Shown: positions 32,112-42,344 of the stretch, piece after piece
How the letters are laid out: every line of letters begins with the position of its first letter
Position numbering within the stretch: the first letter of the stretch is position 1
Source of the DNA: Chara braunii
Lineage: Eukaryota > Streptophyta > Charophyceae > Charales > Characeae
Length of the DNA: 42,344 bases
Reading direction: 5' to 3'
NCBI GenBank assembly: GCA_003427395.1
Contig: BFEA01000036.1
Span: forward strand, 3,072,230-3,114,573
Notes under the pieces: model-generated
The model's database searches: none
Told to the model about the DNA's origin: nothing
The model's input: only the letters and a program-made list of their open reading frames with translations
Translations under genes and position numbers: made by a program

Positions 32112-32797
32112 TTCTTTTTCTAATTTTTCTCTTTCTTCCTTTACTTTCTTTACCTATTCTTCTTTTTGTTTGTTTTTTAATTCTTTCTCTTTCTGCTTCT
32201 CTGTCATGCGGCTATCCACTTTTGTTTGTTCTGCTGCAGACAATCCTTGCTTCATCTTGCCTCATCTCATCATCATATGGGAGAAGCACACCCTCCCGAA
32301 GCCAAGGGGGAAGAAGAGGTTGTACAGTCGCCCCAACATAATGGAGAGGGTCACCATACCGAACTTTGGATAGTTATCCATGATGGGGTGCTGCACAGGG
32401 GTGGCCTCCACTGTCCCACCAAGCATCTACCTGGATCCTAGTCTACTTTCTGAGCGGATGGGGTCTTTTTTTTTTAAGTCTAGATGTCGTTGCTTCAAAA
32501 TAATGAATTTCATAAATATAACTTTTGCTAATCAAACGCAGAATATAATTTTATTTTTTTTGTTTGCTGCCTGTCTTTCACTTCGACACCTTTCCTTATG
32601 CTTGCGTTTGTCTGGTTGTGTTTCTTTACAAGTACTAATTAATATGGATGACAGGTTTTATGCGCAAGAGTTGACTGGAGTTATCACAATGTCAGATATA
32701 CTGGAATAGTACCTCGATTTAGATCAATTCGCTCACGGCATGTGTCACCTGTAATCTTGCGTGGCACACTGCCACCACTCCCAGTTCAATCCTATCT
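32112..32797. other. Retrotransposon leader region, no gene seen
   Basis: Lies between the gag frame and the adaptor artefact. No supported protein. It is presumably untranslated leader or decayed 5' gag of the minus-strand retrotransposon. Confidence 0.4.
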
Positions 32798-32948
32798 TTC
32801 TACCACTTATCAGACAAGATGTCAAGGCGATGAGACCATACACTTACTCCGAGTCTCTCTAACATAACCCAGACTCCACAACCCTGACCTATAGACCAGA
32901 CCAGACCAGAGGTGTTTGACCTGACAGCAGCAGCGGCCACCAGAGAGG
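32798..32948. repeat. Artefactual direct repeat, copy 1 (151 bp)
   Basis: Identical to 32987-33137 as far as I can read, and separated from it only by a 38-bp adaptor sequence. See the next entry. Confidence 0.9.
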
Positions 32949-32986
32949 CTGTCTCTTATACACATCTAGATGTGTATAAGAGACAG
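32949..32986. other. Transposase-library adaptor junction (assembly contamination)
   Basis: CTGTCTCTTATACACATCT followed directly by its reverse complement AGATGTGTATAAGAGACAG. This is the Nextera mosaic-end sequence in the double form found at mate-pair circularisation junctions. It is not genomic DNA. Confidence 0.97.
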
Positions 32987-33137
32987 TTCTACCACTTATC
33001 AGACAAGATGTCAAGGCGATGAGACCATACACTTACTCCGAGTCTCTCTAACATAACCCAGACTCCACAACCCTGACCTATAGACCAGACCAGACCAGAG
33101 GTGTTTGACCTGACAGCAGCAGCGGCCACCAGAGAGG
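32987..33137. repeat. Artefactual direct repeat, copy 2 (151 bp)
   Basis: Second copy of 32798-32948. The length of 151 bases equals a common short-read length, so the duplication probably came from an untrimmed read joined into the contig. Only one copy is likely in the genome. Confidence 0.88.
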
Positions 33138-33430
33138 AGGGGGAAGGTAGGTAGATGACACACATATTCACAGTCAACCAGGTAAGAGGGTGGAAGGTGC
33201 TTCTCTTCTTTGTAACCGTCGATGAAGTCTCCACGTTCGCTCCAACGGTCCAATTCGCAAGTAATTCTTCACCTCCTCAGCACCTTCTTCTTCGACAATC
33301 TTCCCCCTCAATTCCAATCCAACGTCCTTCCTTCTATTCTCCTATTGCCAACAACCTCAAACCAGCATATTCTTCTCCTTCTCGCCGGCCTTAATCATGC
33401 CAGTGCAGCTAGTGAGAGTAACAAGTTCTA

Positions 33431-33441
33431 CTTTGATACCA
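33431..33441 (-). other. Possible primer-binding site of the LTR retrotransposon
   Basis: On the minus strand this reads TGGTATCAAAG, close to the TGGTATCAGAG start of the initiator-Met tRNA complement used by many plant LTR elements. It lies directly inside the LTR-like repeat and upstream of gag, as expected. Confidence 0.5.
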
Positions 33442-33446
33442 AATTT

Positions 33447-33913
33447 ACAAGGAACCCGACTCTTCACCACTTGCTGGAGTGTTTCACATTGCATGCATGA
33501 ATACAAATCACACAAATTGTGTAGCCTCACTCAAAGCTCAAAGTAAAATGAGTGGTCACCCGATAGCGCAATTCAATTATCACAACCAAATTTAATAGAG
33601 AGAATCACGAGTTCAAAAACGTATAGCCCACACATAATTACAAGTCTTCTTCATTCAATGTGAATTCCTGGCCTGACGCTGATAGCGGCCAATCATCAAG
33701 AATGGCGCGCAACAGGTAAGTAACACCATAACTTTTTTCTCTCTCTTCTTTCCTTGTCTTTCTTCTCTCAGTCTCTCTCTAAAGTCCTGGTCTACTCACA
33801 CTCATCTCGCATGCACACTCCTCGTCACATGACGATCTACTTTGAATACTACTCACTGGTACTCCTAGTACTAACCCTTCTACTGCTACTAACTTCTACT
33901 AGCGCAGTTATGG
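33447..33913 (-). repeat. LTR-like repeat, copy at 33 kb
   Basis: Matches 19936-20463 in the same orientation and adjoins a possible primer-binding site, so it is the likely 5' LTR of the minus-strand retrotransposon. Exact TG...CA ends could not be fixed. The pair is about 13.5 kb apart with locus 2 between them. Confidence 0.55.
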
Positions 33914-34640
33914 CTTCTTCTCTCAACCAGCGGTCAGCTTCCTTCTTCTTCCTTAGTGCAGCTCTCTAGCCTACGCAGTTCACTAGCATTCTGGCTCGCA
34001 AGTGCCTCAGCACTTCCACACTCTCATGCCAATGAGTCTTTGCCGAATGGGAGGCTGGTCTGGTCCTTTATACAATTGGACTGACTGAATAAGGTCTGCG
34101 TCCAGCCTCCCTTCACCTGGGACTCTAACCCAGTACCTGTTGATGCAAAATGTGTGTCCCAGTACCCTTTCCCATGGTCTCCTGCTGTTGTGGTCGTCGG
34201 GCCTGTCTCTTGGACTTCTTGACTGAATCAGACGTGACCCAGGGAACTGTGACTGGCCTGGGACTGCGACCTTTGACTTACTATTGAACATACGCGACCT
34301 TATCCTTAGCACTAAAATAAAACACGGTGCCTGTTGGTCCAGGACCTGACTGTGACTTTCCACACGACTTTTCCTTTTCATTCGGATGTGAACTTTGCCT
34401 AAGAGTACTTGTCTTTTGGAATGCTACACGTGAAATTAAGCTATGTTCATCAGGCCTCACTATGTTGGGGCACTCATTTGGGGTCTGAATCGCAAAGGCC
34501 CTTTTATTTGTGTTTTTTTTTTTCACTTTTTACTTTGTGTTTGATTTTATTTTGGTGCCTCAAATATTTTATTACTTTCTGAAACTTTTTCCATGAGATT
34601 TATATTGTGTGAAATACACATATGTATGTTTTCACCTGCG
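33914..34640. other. No gene seen
   Basis: Short frames only, none with recognisable content. AT-rich towards the end. Confidence 0.5.
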
Positions 34641-35000
34641 TAGCACGGCGAACGTGTTCGCACCCCTTCACGTTCGCGCGAACGTGTTCGCATGTTCGCG
34701 CGAACAAGTCGCGAACATGTTCGGGCGAACGTAATTTTTTTCGTAAAAAAAATAAAAATAAAAAATAATTTTGTTTTCGGTTTTTTATTTTTAACTCATG
34801 ATTGGCCACGAATTTGAACATGACTCCAAGGCAAAAGTTGCTTGTGTTGTCGTTTTACATAACATACAATTTTTTCAGATGTTTTGGATAACTTTTTTTT
34901 TTTTTTTTTTTTTATGTTCGTGTTCGGAGGATTTTGGGCGCTTGTTCGCGTTCGGGCGAACATGTTCGTGTTCGCCTCCGAACGCGAGCATGGTGCTACG
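34641..35000. repeat. GAAC(N)GTTCG palindrome clusters around a T-run
   Basis: Two clusters of short palindromes (GTTCGCGCGAAC, GAACATGTTCG and variants) at 34641-34732 and 34918-34985. An AT-rich stretch with a run of 20 or more T lies between them. Sequence just after the second cluster resembles 19855-19920, so the cluster belongs to a dispersed repeat. Confidence 0.7.
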
Positions 35001-35282
35001 TAGGTTTTCACAACTTTTCGGGCATTTGGCTATCCGAACAAAAAATGAAAATCGGCAAAGATGGTTGTGTCGAAAATGTGCTTGCCCACCCACTAATTTT
35101 AATTATCGTTTCATTTTTTCTTATTTTTCTTATTACTATTTGTTTTTCCTATTTTATTTTTATTTCAAATTTGGTACGGAATTCAGAGGTAACGCTGAGG
35201 CAAGTATCAATGTTTTTCTTTTTTTGCAACCAATTTAGAGATGATCAGTAGTCTCAATGGCCCCGTCACAGCGACAGCAGGC

Positions 35283-36950
35283 TTATGGAAGAGGAATCCT
35301 TTTAGTAGAAAGCGAAGCTGCTGAAGGGATCGCCTGCATGGACTGCAACCATAAAAGGATGACGGTCTTTTGCTCCGGTAGGTGGCACCGCTGCTCCCAT
35401 AGCTTCAAGAATTGATCGTTTGACGGGACGTGAGGAATGACCTCCTCCCATCTCTTTTTCGCTTTGACAAGGGGAGGGTTCTCGACCTTATTCAACTGAA
35501 TCCTCCTCCCCATTTTGGTGTTGTGATGTTCCATTGGGAGGAAAACCCCTGCTTTCTCTACATCCATCCATCCACAAATGAAGGGGTCAACCTTATATGA
35601 GGAAGCCTTCCGACCGCCTGTACCCGGTTGGGCCTATCTTAACCTACACCTTGACCTCTTCCATGTATGTGTTCAGTTAGACCAATGAACTTCTTCCTCC
35701 ATTAATCTTGTGAGATTGTTAGATTTAGAGTTGGTGTGTTATATCCATCTCTGAATTCTGGTACGTGTTGGCGTGGTAATTCCCAAGACATGTAGGTACT
35801 CTCTGGGTCTCGGGGGTGAAACGAGCCATGTATCTTTCGTAGGAGATTGGGGTCTCTTAAGATAAGAGATCCAGGTAGCGGGAATTGTCGTCTTCAGGAT
35901 CTCAAAATATAATTTCACACATTGTGCAGCCTTGGTAGCTTTCTTCTAAGTATGTCTACTGAAATCCAATCATTACTCGATTCATCCCAGATGTCCCGGA
36001 GCGAAATAACTCTCTGGGGAACCCAGGCTTTTCCAAAGTTTCCAGGCGCTTCAGCCACTAAGAAGACTTCGCCATGACTGCGGAGAACACGGGGATTGTC
36101 AAACAGCGGATGGTTCATGATTTTCCGACAGGTGACTGGTTCCTTAAGGGAAGGGGGTCAAGGTTTACTCCAGGCGTGCAATATATTTCTCTATAAAATT
36201 GACTTGAACAACCACTTCGTCAAAACGGACATATTATATATTTTGAACGAAATTGAAATTGAGTTCTTGGGCCGAAATCCGGTCTAAATTTTTTGCTCAT
36301 GAGGGTCTGGCATTCCTGGAACGCGGGACCTCCTACATGTATCTGGTCCCAGCTTGAGTTCAGATACATCTAGGCGGTCCGGCATTCTATGAACACTGGA
36401 CCCCGAGGAAACAAAAATTTGGACTGGATTTCAACCTAAAAGCTTAATTTCAATTTCGTTCAAAAAATATAATATGTTTGTTTTGACGAAATGGTTGTTC
36501 TTGGGTCTTTTCTGTGGAAAGGACTGCAACCGGATGCACCGCCAGACGTCTGGGGGATGAGAGATTTCTCATTCTGAACTTGACAGGTACTCAGCAAATA
36601 ACATCCAGGCTTTTGTCGATTGTGGCAGCATAGCTTGGATTGGCCATTTGGCTAGTAATGCCAAGTTATGGTGCTTGGGATCCAGCAGTCATAATCCTCC
36701 ACTCTTCTTTGGGGTTGTCATGGTCTCCCAGGCTACTTTAGAGAGATGCCCTTGCTCTTCTGAGGCCGTGGGTTTCCACAGGAACTTCGTCGAATAGCGT
36801 TTGATGAGTGCTTACGCTTGCTCTCCCAATAAATAAACTGCTAAGACAAACGAGAGGGTCGAGAAAACTGTTGCTGAGATGGCCAAAATCCGCCCAAATA
36901 ATGAGAGGAACTTTTTGCATTGTCAGTTGCCAATATTCTCTCATACTTCC
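35283..36950 (-). pseudogene. LINE ORF2 C-terminal region (decayed)
   Basis: Minus-strand pieces fit the region after reverse transcriptase in plant LINEs. The stretch 35915-36118 reads a fragment ending ..AWVPQRVISLRDIWDE..NDWISVDIL, typical of the part before the zinc-binding region, and 35283-35567 reads KKRWEEVIP and LKLWEQRCHLP. Frames shift between pieces and a MITE lies at 36207-36499. The 3' end is not clear. Confidence 0.5.
36207..36499. mobile_element. MITE related to 30884-31191, inside the LINE
   Basis: 293 bp with long inverted arms (AACAACCACTTCGTCAAAAC against the complement of GTTTTGACGAAATGGTTGTT) and the same GAACGAAATTGAAAT arm sequence as the 31-kb element. CTTG flanks both ends; a longer target duplication is not obvious. 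It is younger than the LINE copy it interrupts. Confidence 0.75.
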
Positions 36951-38330
36951 TGTTCCAAGATGTTATCTTGGATGAAATATCAATTAGAAAGTGAGATTTG
37001 TACTTCCAGTAGACGTTCAGAAGCTCCAGGGGGAACCGCTAACATATCCCAATTCGCGGCGAATGTATAGGGAGCGGGGAGAAAAACTGCAGACTTATTC
37101 CAGTTGAGAAAGACTTTCGACAACGTTCAGTATTCATCTAGAGTTAAGTGTAGTGCCGAGGTTGACTCGACTGTGTTTTCCGAAGCTAATGTGAGGTCAT
37201 CCGCAAGAGCCCCCCCCCTTTTTCCAATGGAAGGAGGGGTTAAAGGACAAACCTCTAACTGCTTCGTTGCGTCGGATATTGTCTACTAACACTTCGAACT
37301 GCAGGACGAATAGTAGGGGAGCCAGGAGACACCCCTGCCTGAGAGAACGCGGGAAATTGAAGGACTCTAAGAGGCACTCATTCACATTCATTCTGGCAGA
37401 TGCACGAGGGTATATTGCATGAACCAACTTGTCGAAGACTGGTCCAAAGCCCATGTGGGATAGTGTGGTTGATACAAAAGCCCACCCCATCCAATCATAC
37501 GCCTTCTCCATGTCTAAGAGGATGATTGCAACTTATGTTTTTTCTTGGCCAATAATCTCCAAAGCTTGCATTGTGGCTAAAATGTTATCATATATTGCCC
37601 ATTACAGTAACTCCGGACCGATCAGTTCGGGCAAATAACGGGCCAGTCAAATGGTCAATGTTTTGCTCAAAACTTTGTAAGCCACATAAAGAAGTGATAT
37701 GGGATGCCAATTACAAATCTCCATTTTATCTCCTTTCTTGTAAAGAAGGGAGATAATTCCCTTTAGCATGCCTCTGGGTAAAGTTCCTGTGAAGATTGTT
37801 GTGTTGCAGATCTTAGCGAGGAAAGGGCCCATCACCTCTCATGTTGCCAAATGGAATTCCACCCACATATTGTCGATGCCCGGACACTTGCCCGTGGACA
37901 TTTGTTTGGCCGCTGAATGAACTTCCTCTATTGTGAACGGTCTGTCTAAGCCCAGTCTCCGGGAGACGAAAGTCTGATTTGTGTGTGTTTCCAGAAGGAG
38001 GAAGAGACTGAGAGATTAGAATCAAAAGAGTCCGTTGGGTAAATCAAAGACAGAATGTCCGAGAATAATTTTGCAGCGTAGGAGCACATGGTTGTTGTAG
38101 GAACTCCAACTAGCACATTTGCTACGAATGGGTGGTGGAGTTTTCTCAAGAATGGTTTCGTGCTTTGGATTAAAAGAGAACGAAAGGTAAGCTTTGTCAT
38201 TCTGTCTTGTCCCTTTATACCACGGATTTTCAACTATTCGATTCATAGTGTTTGTTTACGAATTTCCAACTCCTTGAGTTGGACGAGCAGATTCTTCCTT
38301 ACTTTGGACCAATGAGGGTCCGAGTAAAGA
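36951..38330 (-). pseudogene. LINE reverse transcriptase domain (decayed)
   Basis: Minus-strand blocks in order: LYKKGDKMEICNWHPISLL (37647-37835), then MEKAYDWMGWAFV, HMGFGPVFDKLVHAIY, ASARMNVNECL and RSLRQGCLLAPLLFVLQFEVL (37197-37511). These are classic non-LTR reverse transcriptase motifs. The catalytic ADD lies at 37197-37205 (LADDLTLAS) but in another frame, shifted at a run of G (C7 or longer on the plus strand, near 37211). Several other shifts and stops show it is inactive. Confidence 0.8.
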
Positions 38331-38859
38331 TCACGGTTCATTTTTCCTTCTACATCGTCCAGGGTCTTTTTCAAATATTAATGTTTCTAATTACGAAGGT
38401 CTGCCTTCATCTGAGAGAAGACATTCAGTGAAGATTGGAAATATCAAAGCCAATATCCACCCAGTCTTCGTATTCCTAGAGTAAAGTTTTCGCTCCTTCC
38501 CATTTTCATACTTGATTTTTAACCCAGTTCAAGATGCCCTCATCCTTCAGATGCGAGATGTTCAGCCTAAAAGGCCCTCACATTTTCTCTATTTGTTCTC
38601 CTGAGATGGCATCTAGTAATACAGGGTTGTGATCAGACAGGGAGGAGTGATCTACCCAACTCACTTTCTCGAAATCCCACCAGATACAGCGATCCCAAAT
38701 GGTGCCTCACACAAGAATGTAATCCAGCCTTCTACATGGGGCTGGAATGAACTTGTCCACTTGCGGCCTGAACCAATTCAATCTCAGGGCCTCATGATTC
38801 AAAACTTGATATGCCTCAACTAAAGAATGAAGATCCATGAATTCTTATAAGATTATTTA

Positions 38860-39330
38860 GTCTGTGTGTACTGGGTTTAGTCGTGGAGAGTCCAGACTAC
38901 AGATTAAGATAGTGATTCAATCAGCCGCTAACAATAAATTATCGGTATCCGGAATAAAGCTTTGTAGATTTATCAAAAAATTACACCTTTCGGTGTACTC
39001 TACTGGCGCATACAACGACATGACGCCAAAGTCCTCATTCCCTATCATAATTTTTACCCATGCAAAGCGACCTTGAAGATTGATAAAATTGTCCAGAACT
39101 TCCACATCCAAATCTTTGTTGATTAAAATGATGACTCCACCATTGGTACCATCAGCTGGTGCCCGGAACTATGGGCAAGGCCACCAGTTCCTTACTTCTG
39201 TGATCCTAGCAGCATCCAACTTGGTATCTTGCAAACATAATATGCGCACAACCTACGAATGTCACTAAGAGGACAATCTGGTACGCTTCTTCCTGTTTCC
39301 CCTGTCAAGTAAGCCCCGCACATTCAACCT
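38860..39330 (-). pseudogene. LINE apurinic-type endonuclease domain (decayed)
   Basis: Minus-strand reading: LNVRGL near the start, LQDTKLDAARI (the LQETKL motif), NGGVIILINKDLDVEVLD, GRFAWVKIMIGNEDFGVMSLYAPVE and a strand ending LLLAAD where intact elements have GGDFN. A TAG near 39171 and a TGA after LLLAAD break it. This is the N-terminal domain of the same LINE ORF2. Confidence 0.7.
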
Positions 39331-39799
39331 GCAAACCGAAGGCGGGGCGGAAGGACCATTACTAAGCCCAACCTCTCCGCCCTTAGCTTGGATATGGCGG
39401 TGTGATCCTGTTGGCGGCTTCCGATGCTTATCGTCCTCCTCACCCGATGAGAGGTCCGTCAACGTCCATGGGCTGTGAAGGACCGCTGTAAAGTGCTCTG
39501 AAGCGAGAAAGTCTCCGAGAGTTAGGTGTTTTAACCAATTTGCTATCACTTATGTCGAGATCCCTTCAACCATGTATATTTTTTTAAGGATCGGGTTGGC
39601 TGGTCTAGGGAACTGCTCCAGCGGGATCCAGTAGGGCCGGAGGGGACCCAGTTTCTCGCTTATTTGAAGTTATTTCATCTGTGATCTGGATGTTCATAAA
39701 AGCAAAATGAATACACACTTTGCAGTTGTGTCTCCCAGAGGCCCAGTCAAATACGTATCGACTGACCTTGGGCTCCAGCAGGATCCGATTGGTTCGATT

Positions 39800-40940
39800 G
39801 CGATCCTACCTACGCAGACCCTGTCGGAGTCTGGATCGGAACCCAGGATGCATGTTTGGTCTGGCCCTGATGGGGTGGAGGGCCTGACTGTGAGCGAGCG
39901 TTCGAGGCCCTAACCAGGGAGGGGGGCATTTGGGGAGGCTTGGATGCGGGGGAAGAGGAGGAAGGACCTCCCTTGGACCCCGATATCTGCCCCGGTCTTG
40001 TTGGCGGTGGGCCAAAGGGAGACGGGGGGGCGGGCTGATTAAAGGAGTATATCGGTGAGTTTTGTTGAGTTCGCCGCTTTTTGGTCGGACAATCTGGGTC
40101 TTCACTAGTATGGTAGTACTAGCGACACAAACTGCACCAATCCGTTTCCTGTCTTACTATCTCTAAGTCGATCGAGCCCGCCCCCTCGGGAAGGTCGATA
40201 GCGAGATATGATGTGATTCGGTCCCTGGCCTTCGGTTCAAGGTCAAACCGAATATTAGTAAGTAATTATAGTTCCCCCCATCGTGCCAAGGTTGGACCGA
40301 TCTTGAGGATCCGGCCAAAGGCAAGTTTAAGCGCATCACACACCAGTGGCATCGCCCCTATAGGAATTTGCAAGACCCTAATCCAATATAACTTGTACCT
40401 CAGCGTCTCTCTCCAATCCTGAAGCTCTGCTTCCAACATCCATGGCCGGAGGTGGAGATCATACTTGCAACCATCCAAGACAATCTCTTTTGATTGTTTA
40501 TTTACTAGCCACTCCGCAATTTCTTTGGTGCTTGGAACATATCATGAAAGAGGCCTCTGCGAGGCTCGGGACCTAACATGGGCAATCCTATCCACTTATC
40601 CGCGTAAATTCGTACTAACTTCTTCTTGATTTCGGCCTTTAAAAACTTTGTGGTTTTCCCGAAGAAGATTGACACAGCATGTTGGCGGAGCCATTATTTT
40701 TGTGCGTTGAAGACCTTAGGGTCAACCTTCACTCAAACACAATCATCCGACCGTTCCACCCTATCTTGATCATCTGCAATCAGCCCTGTAGGGAGCACTC
40801 CTTTCCTATAACACTCTTCAATAACCTGAATCGTTCTCTCCTTCTCCGAGAGGGTTGGAGTAAGAGCCGACTTATTCACCTCCATCCTGCTGAAATAAGG
40901 TCGTTAAATCGGGAGGGGAGGCACTTCTTTCATTAGCCAA
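39800..40940 (-). pseudogene. LINE ORF1 with DUF4283-like domain and zinc knuckle (decayed)
   Basis: Minus-strand 40478-40266 reads MDGCKYDLHLRPWMLEAEL, then DWRETLRYKLYWIRVLQIPIG and FGRILKIG, matching the DUF4283 domain of plant LINE and copia-like nucleocapsid proteins. Further on, near 40130-40070, CSLC followed by H-x5-DC, with a TAG inside, is a broken CCHC zinc knuckle. A Pro-rich tail follows to about 39806. It precedes the endonuclease on the same strand as expected. Confidence 0.65.
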
Positions 40941-41840
40941 TCTAAGAGCTCTCACAGAGGGTACGCAATAGAAGGGGAGGAATGGCCATCAACTGAGGGG
41001 CACTATCCCTACCGGAATAATCAGATCATACCGGATCCAGGGGAGTAAGTAAAGTAGACACTCCGCATCCTACGCCCGAAGTTGAGTGCAATAAGGGGGA
41101 AGAGGAAGATACCTCCCAACCAAAGGTCGGGTTAGATGCCCTTTCGTGTGCAGATTGTCGTTTTCTTTATCATGCTTCGCTTGGTTTTCTGAGGGGGTTT
41201 CCCTTCTCGTCTTTGTTGAGTACTCATTCTCGTTAATTCGATGAGACTACGAGCAAGCTGGCTAAATCAATGATAATTGAGGAGCCCCTCCCCTAAGCCA
41301 GGCGCTCAGGGAGAGAAGCGGCTCCCCCAGTTACTCTGCATGTACGTCGTAAGTCGTCCGAAAAATATATCTAGTGAGACAAGGGCTGACGGAGAAGGCC
41401 ACCACGTGGATAAGAAGTATCCCCTAACCCACCTACGGGTCAGGTTGTCGTGGCCTCTTCGAAATTCAGGGATCACACAGTCATGATGACAACAACGCGA
41501 GCGAGAGAGAGAACCATATGTCTCAACGTTGTCCAGCTCACCTCATAGTCACAATGTCCCTCGCGCCTTGCAGTCAACTGAAAGGCGTACGACTTAGGGT
41601 TAACCCGTGTATGGATCTTGACATCGAAGCGGCATTGAGAGCATCTCCAGCTGACAAGTCCACCACGACGATTAACACTAAGGCGAGCAGAACTCGGAAG
41701 AGCGCATCGGCGAGCGGACGCTCGAGGCCCCCACACATTTTTTTTTCTTCATATTGCATTTGATAATTAATTTAAAAATGCGGCAATTAAACAAGTTTAT
41801 GTTGCAATGTTGCCTACTACGTTGCGACTTCTACTCACCC
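40941..41840. other. No gene seen
   Basis: Short frames on both strands with no recognised motif or paralogue in the window. Confidence 0.45.
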
Positions 41841-42150
41841 TCGTACGAGTACGAAACCTCTTGTATATATACGTTACTCGTACGCTATTCGTACACTATG
41901 GGTCCGTCCGACATTTTTTTTTTTTCTTTTTTTTTCCCCTCAAATTATAATAGGAATTTGCAGATGACGCTCAATCAAATGTTGCTTATTTTGTGATGTT
42001 GCAGCACTTTTTTTTTTTTTTCGGATTTGTTTGATGACTTGTTTTTTACTTTGTTTTCCGTATGGGGACGTACAAGACGTACAGGTTCCCATACAAATAT
42101 TACCTGTACGTTTCGTACGGAAAGGTTACGTATATGTATGTTTGGTAATG
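41841..42150. repeat. TACG-rich palindromic stretch with T-runs
   Basis: Many copies of CGTAC/GTACG and related ACGTA palindromes at 41841-41905 and 42066-42155, separated by T-runs near 41915 and 42010. Non-coding, probably part of a dispersed repeat. Confidence 0.6.
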
Positions 42151-42280
42151 TACGTTGCCTAGGCTACCATGCAGGCCGACCGGGTTAACCTCTTTTCCCG
42201 GGCAGCCCGCCCGTGCAAGGACTAAAGAGTGTCCTAGCAAAAAAGAAAAAGAAAAAATCTGAAAACAAACTATGTTATGT

Positions 42281-42344
<64 letters not shown>
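42281..42344. repeat. (TC)n microsatellite at window end
   Basis: A perfect CT/TC run reaching the last base, so its full length is unknown. Confidence 0.97.

Overview
This window looks like nuclear DNA from a large, repeat-rich plant-lineage genome. The evidence is long (TC)n and (AC)n runs, LINE and LTR retrotransposon remains, MITEs, apparent introns with pyrimidine-rich acceptors, and a Ulp1-type SUMO protease. A charophyte alga such as Chara would fit, but nothing here proves the species. I see no prokaryotic operon, rRNA, tRNA or CRISPR. Nearly all recognisable coding DNA belongs to mobile elements, and most of it is damaged.

Locus 1 (about 0.9-18.2 kb) is a divergent gene set. On the minus strand, from 5.7 kb leftwards, lie a DUF7869-type transposase-like gene (broken by a stop and two MITEs) and then a weak relative of an unrecognised ~290-residue family, here called 'gene A'. 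On the plus strand, from 8.9 kb rightwards, lie an intact gene A, a long gene with a ParB-like domain, a degenerate amino-methyltransferase-like domain with a low-complexity tail, and a Ulp1/C48 protease. The space between the arms (5.9-8.6 kb) is an array of 17-bp palindromes with a long G-run. A related array precedes the ParB-like gene.

Locus 2 (about 21.6-30.6 kb) repeats the layout in reduced form. DUF7869 and gene A are on the minus strand, then comes a GC-rich block with a long C-run and recurring 22-bp dyads, then the 3' half of the methyltransferase/tail gene on the plus strand. Two loci with the same divergent order suggest a composite mobile element that I cannot match to a named family. 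The DUF7869 protein is the best transposase candidate; the roles of gene A, ParB/methyltransferase and Ulp1 are inferred only from co-occurrence.

The rest is other repeats. A minus-strand LTR-retrotransposon fragment (about 30.6-33.9 kb) keeps gag, a possible primer-binding site and an LTR-like repeat whose second copy is at 19.9-20.5 kb; a MITE with a 9-bp target duplication splits gag. A minus-strand LINE (about 35.3-40.9 kb) keeps ORF1, endonuclease, reverse transcriptase and a C-terminal part, with a second MITE of the same family. At 32,798-33,137 the assembly contains a library adaptor junction between two identical 151-bp copies, which is an artefact.

A recurring oddity is that many in-frame stops in locus 1 and locus 2 genes fall where a paralogue or the protein family has tryptophan. 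Ordinary G-to-A decay is the simplest cause, but the bias deserves a test.
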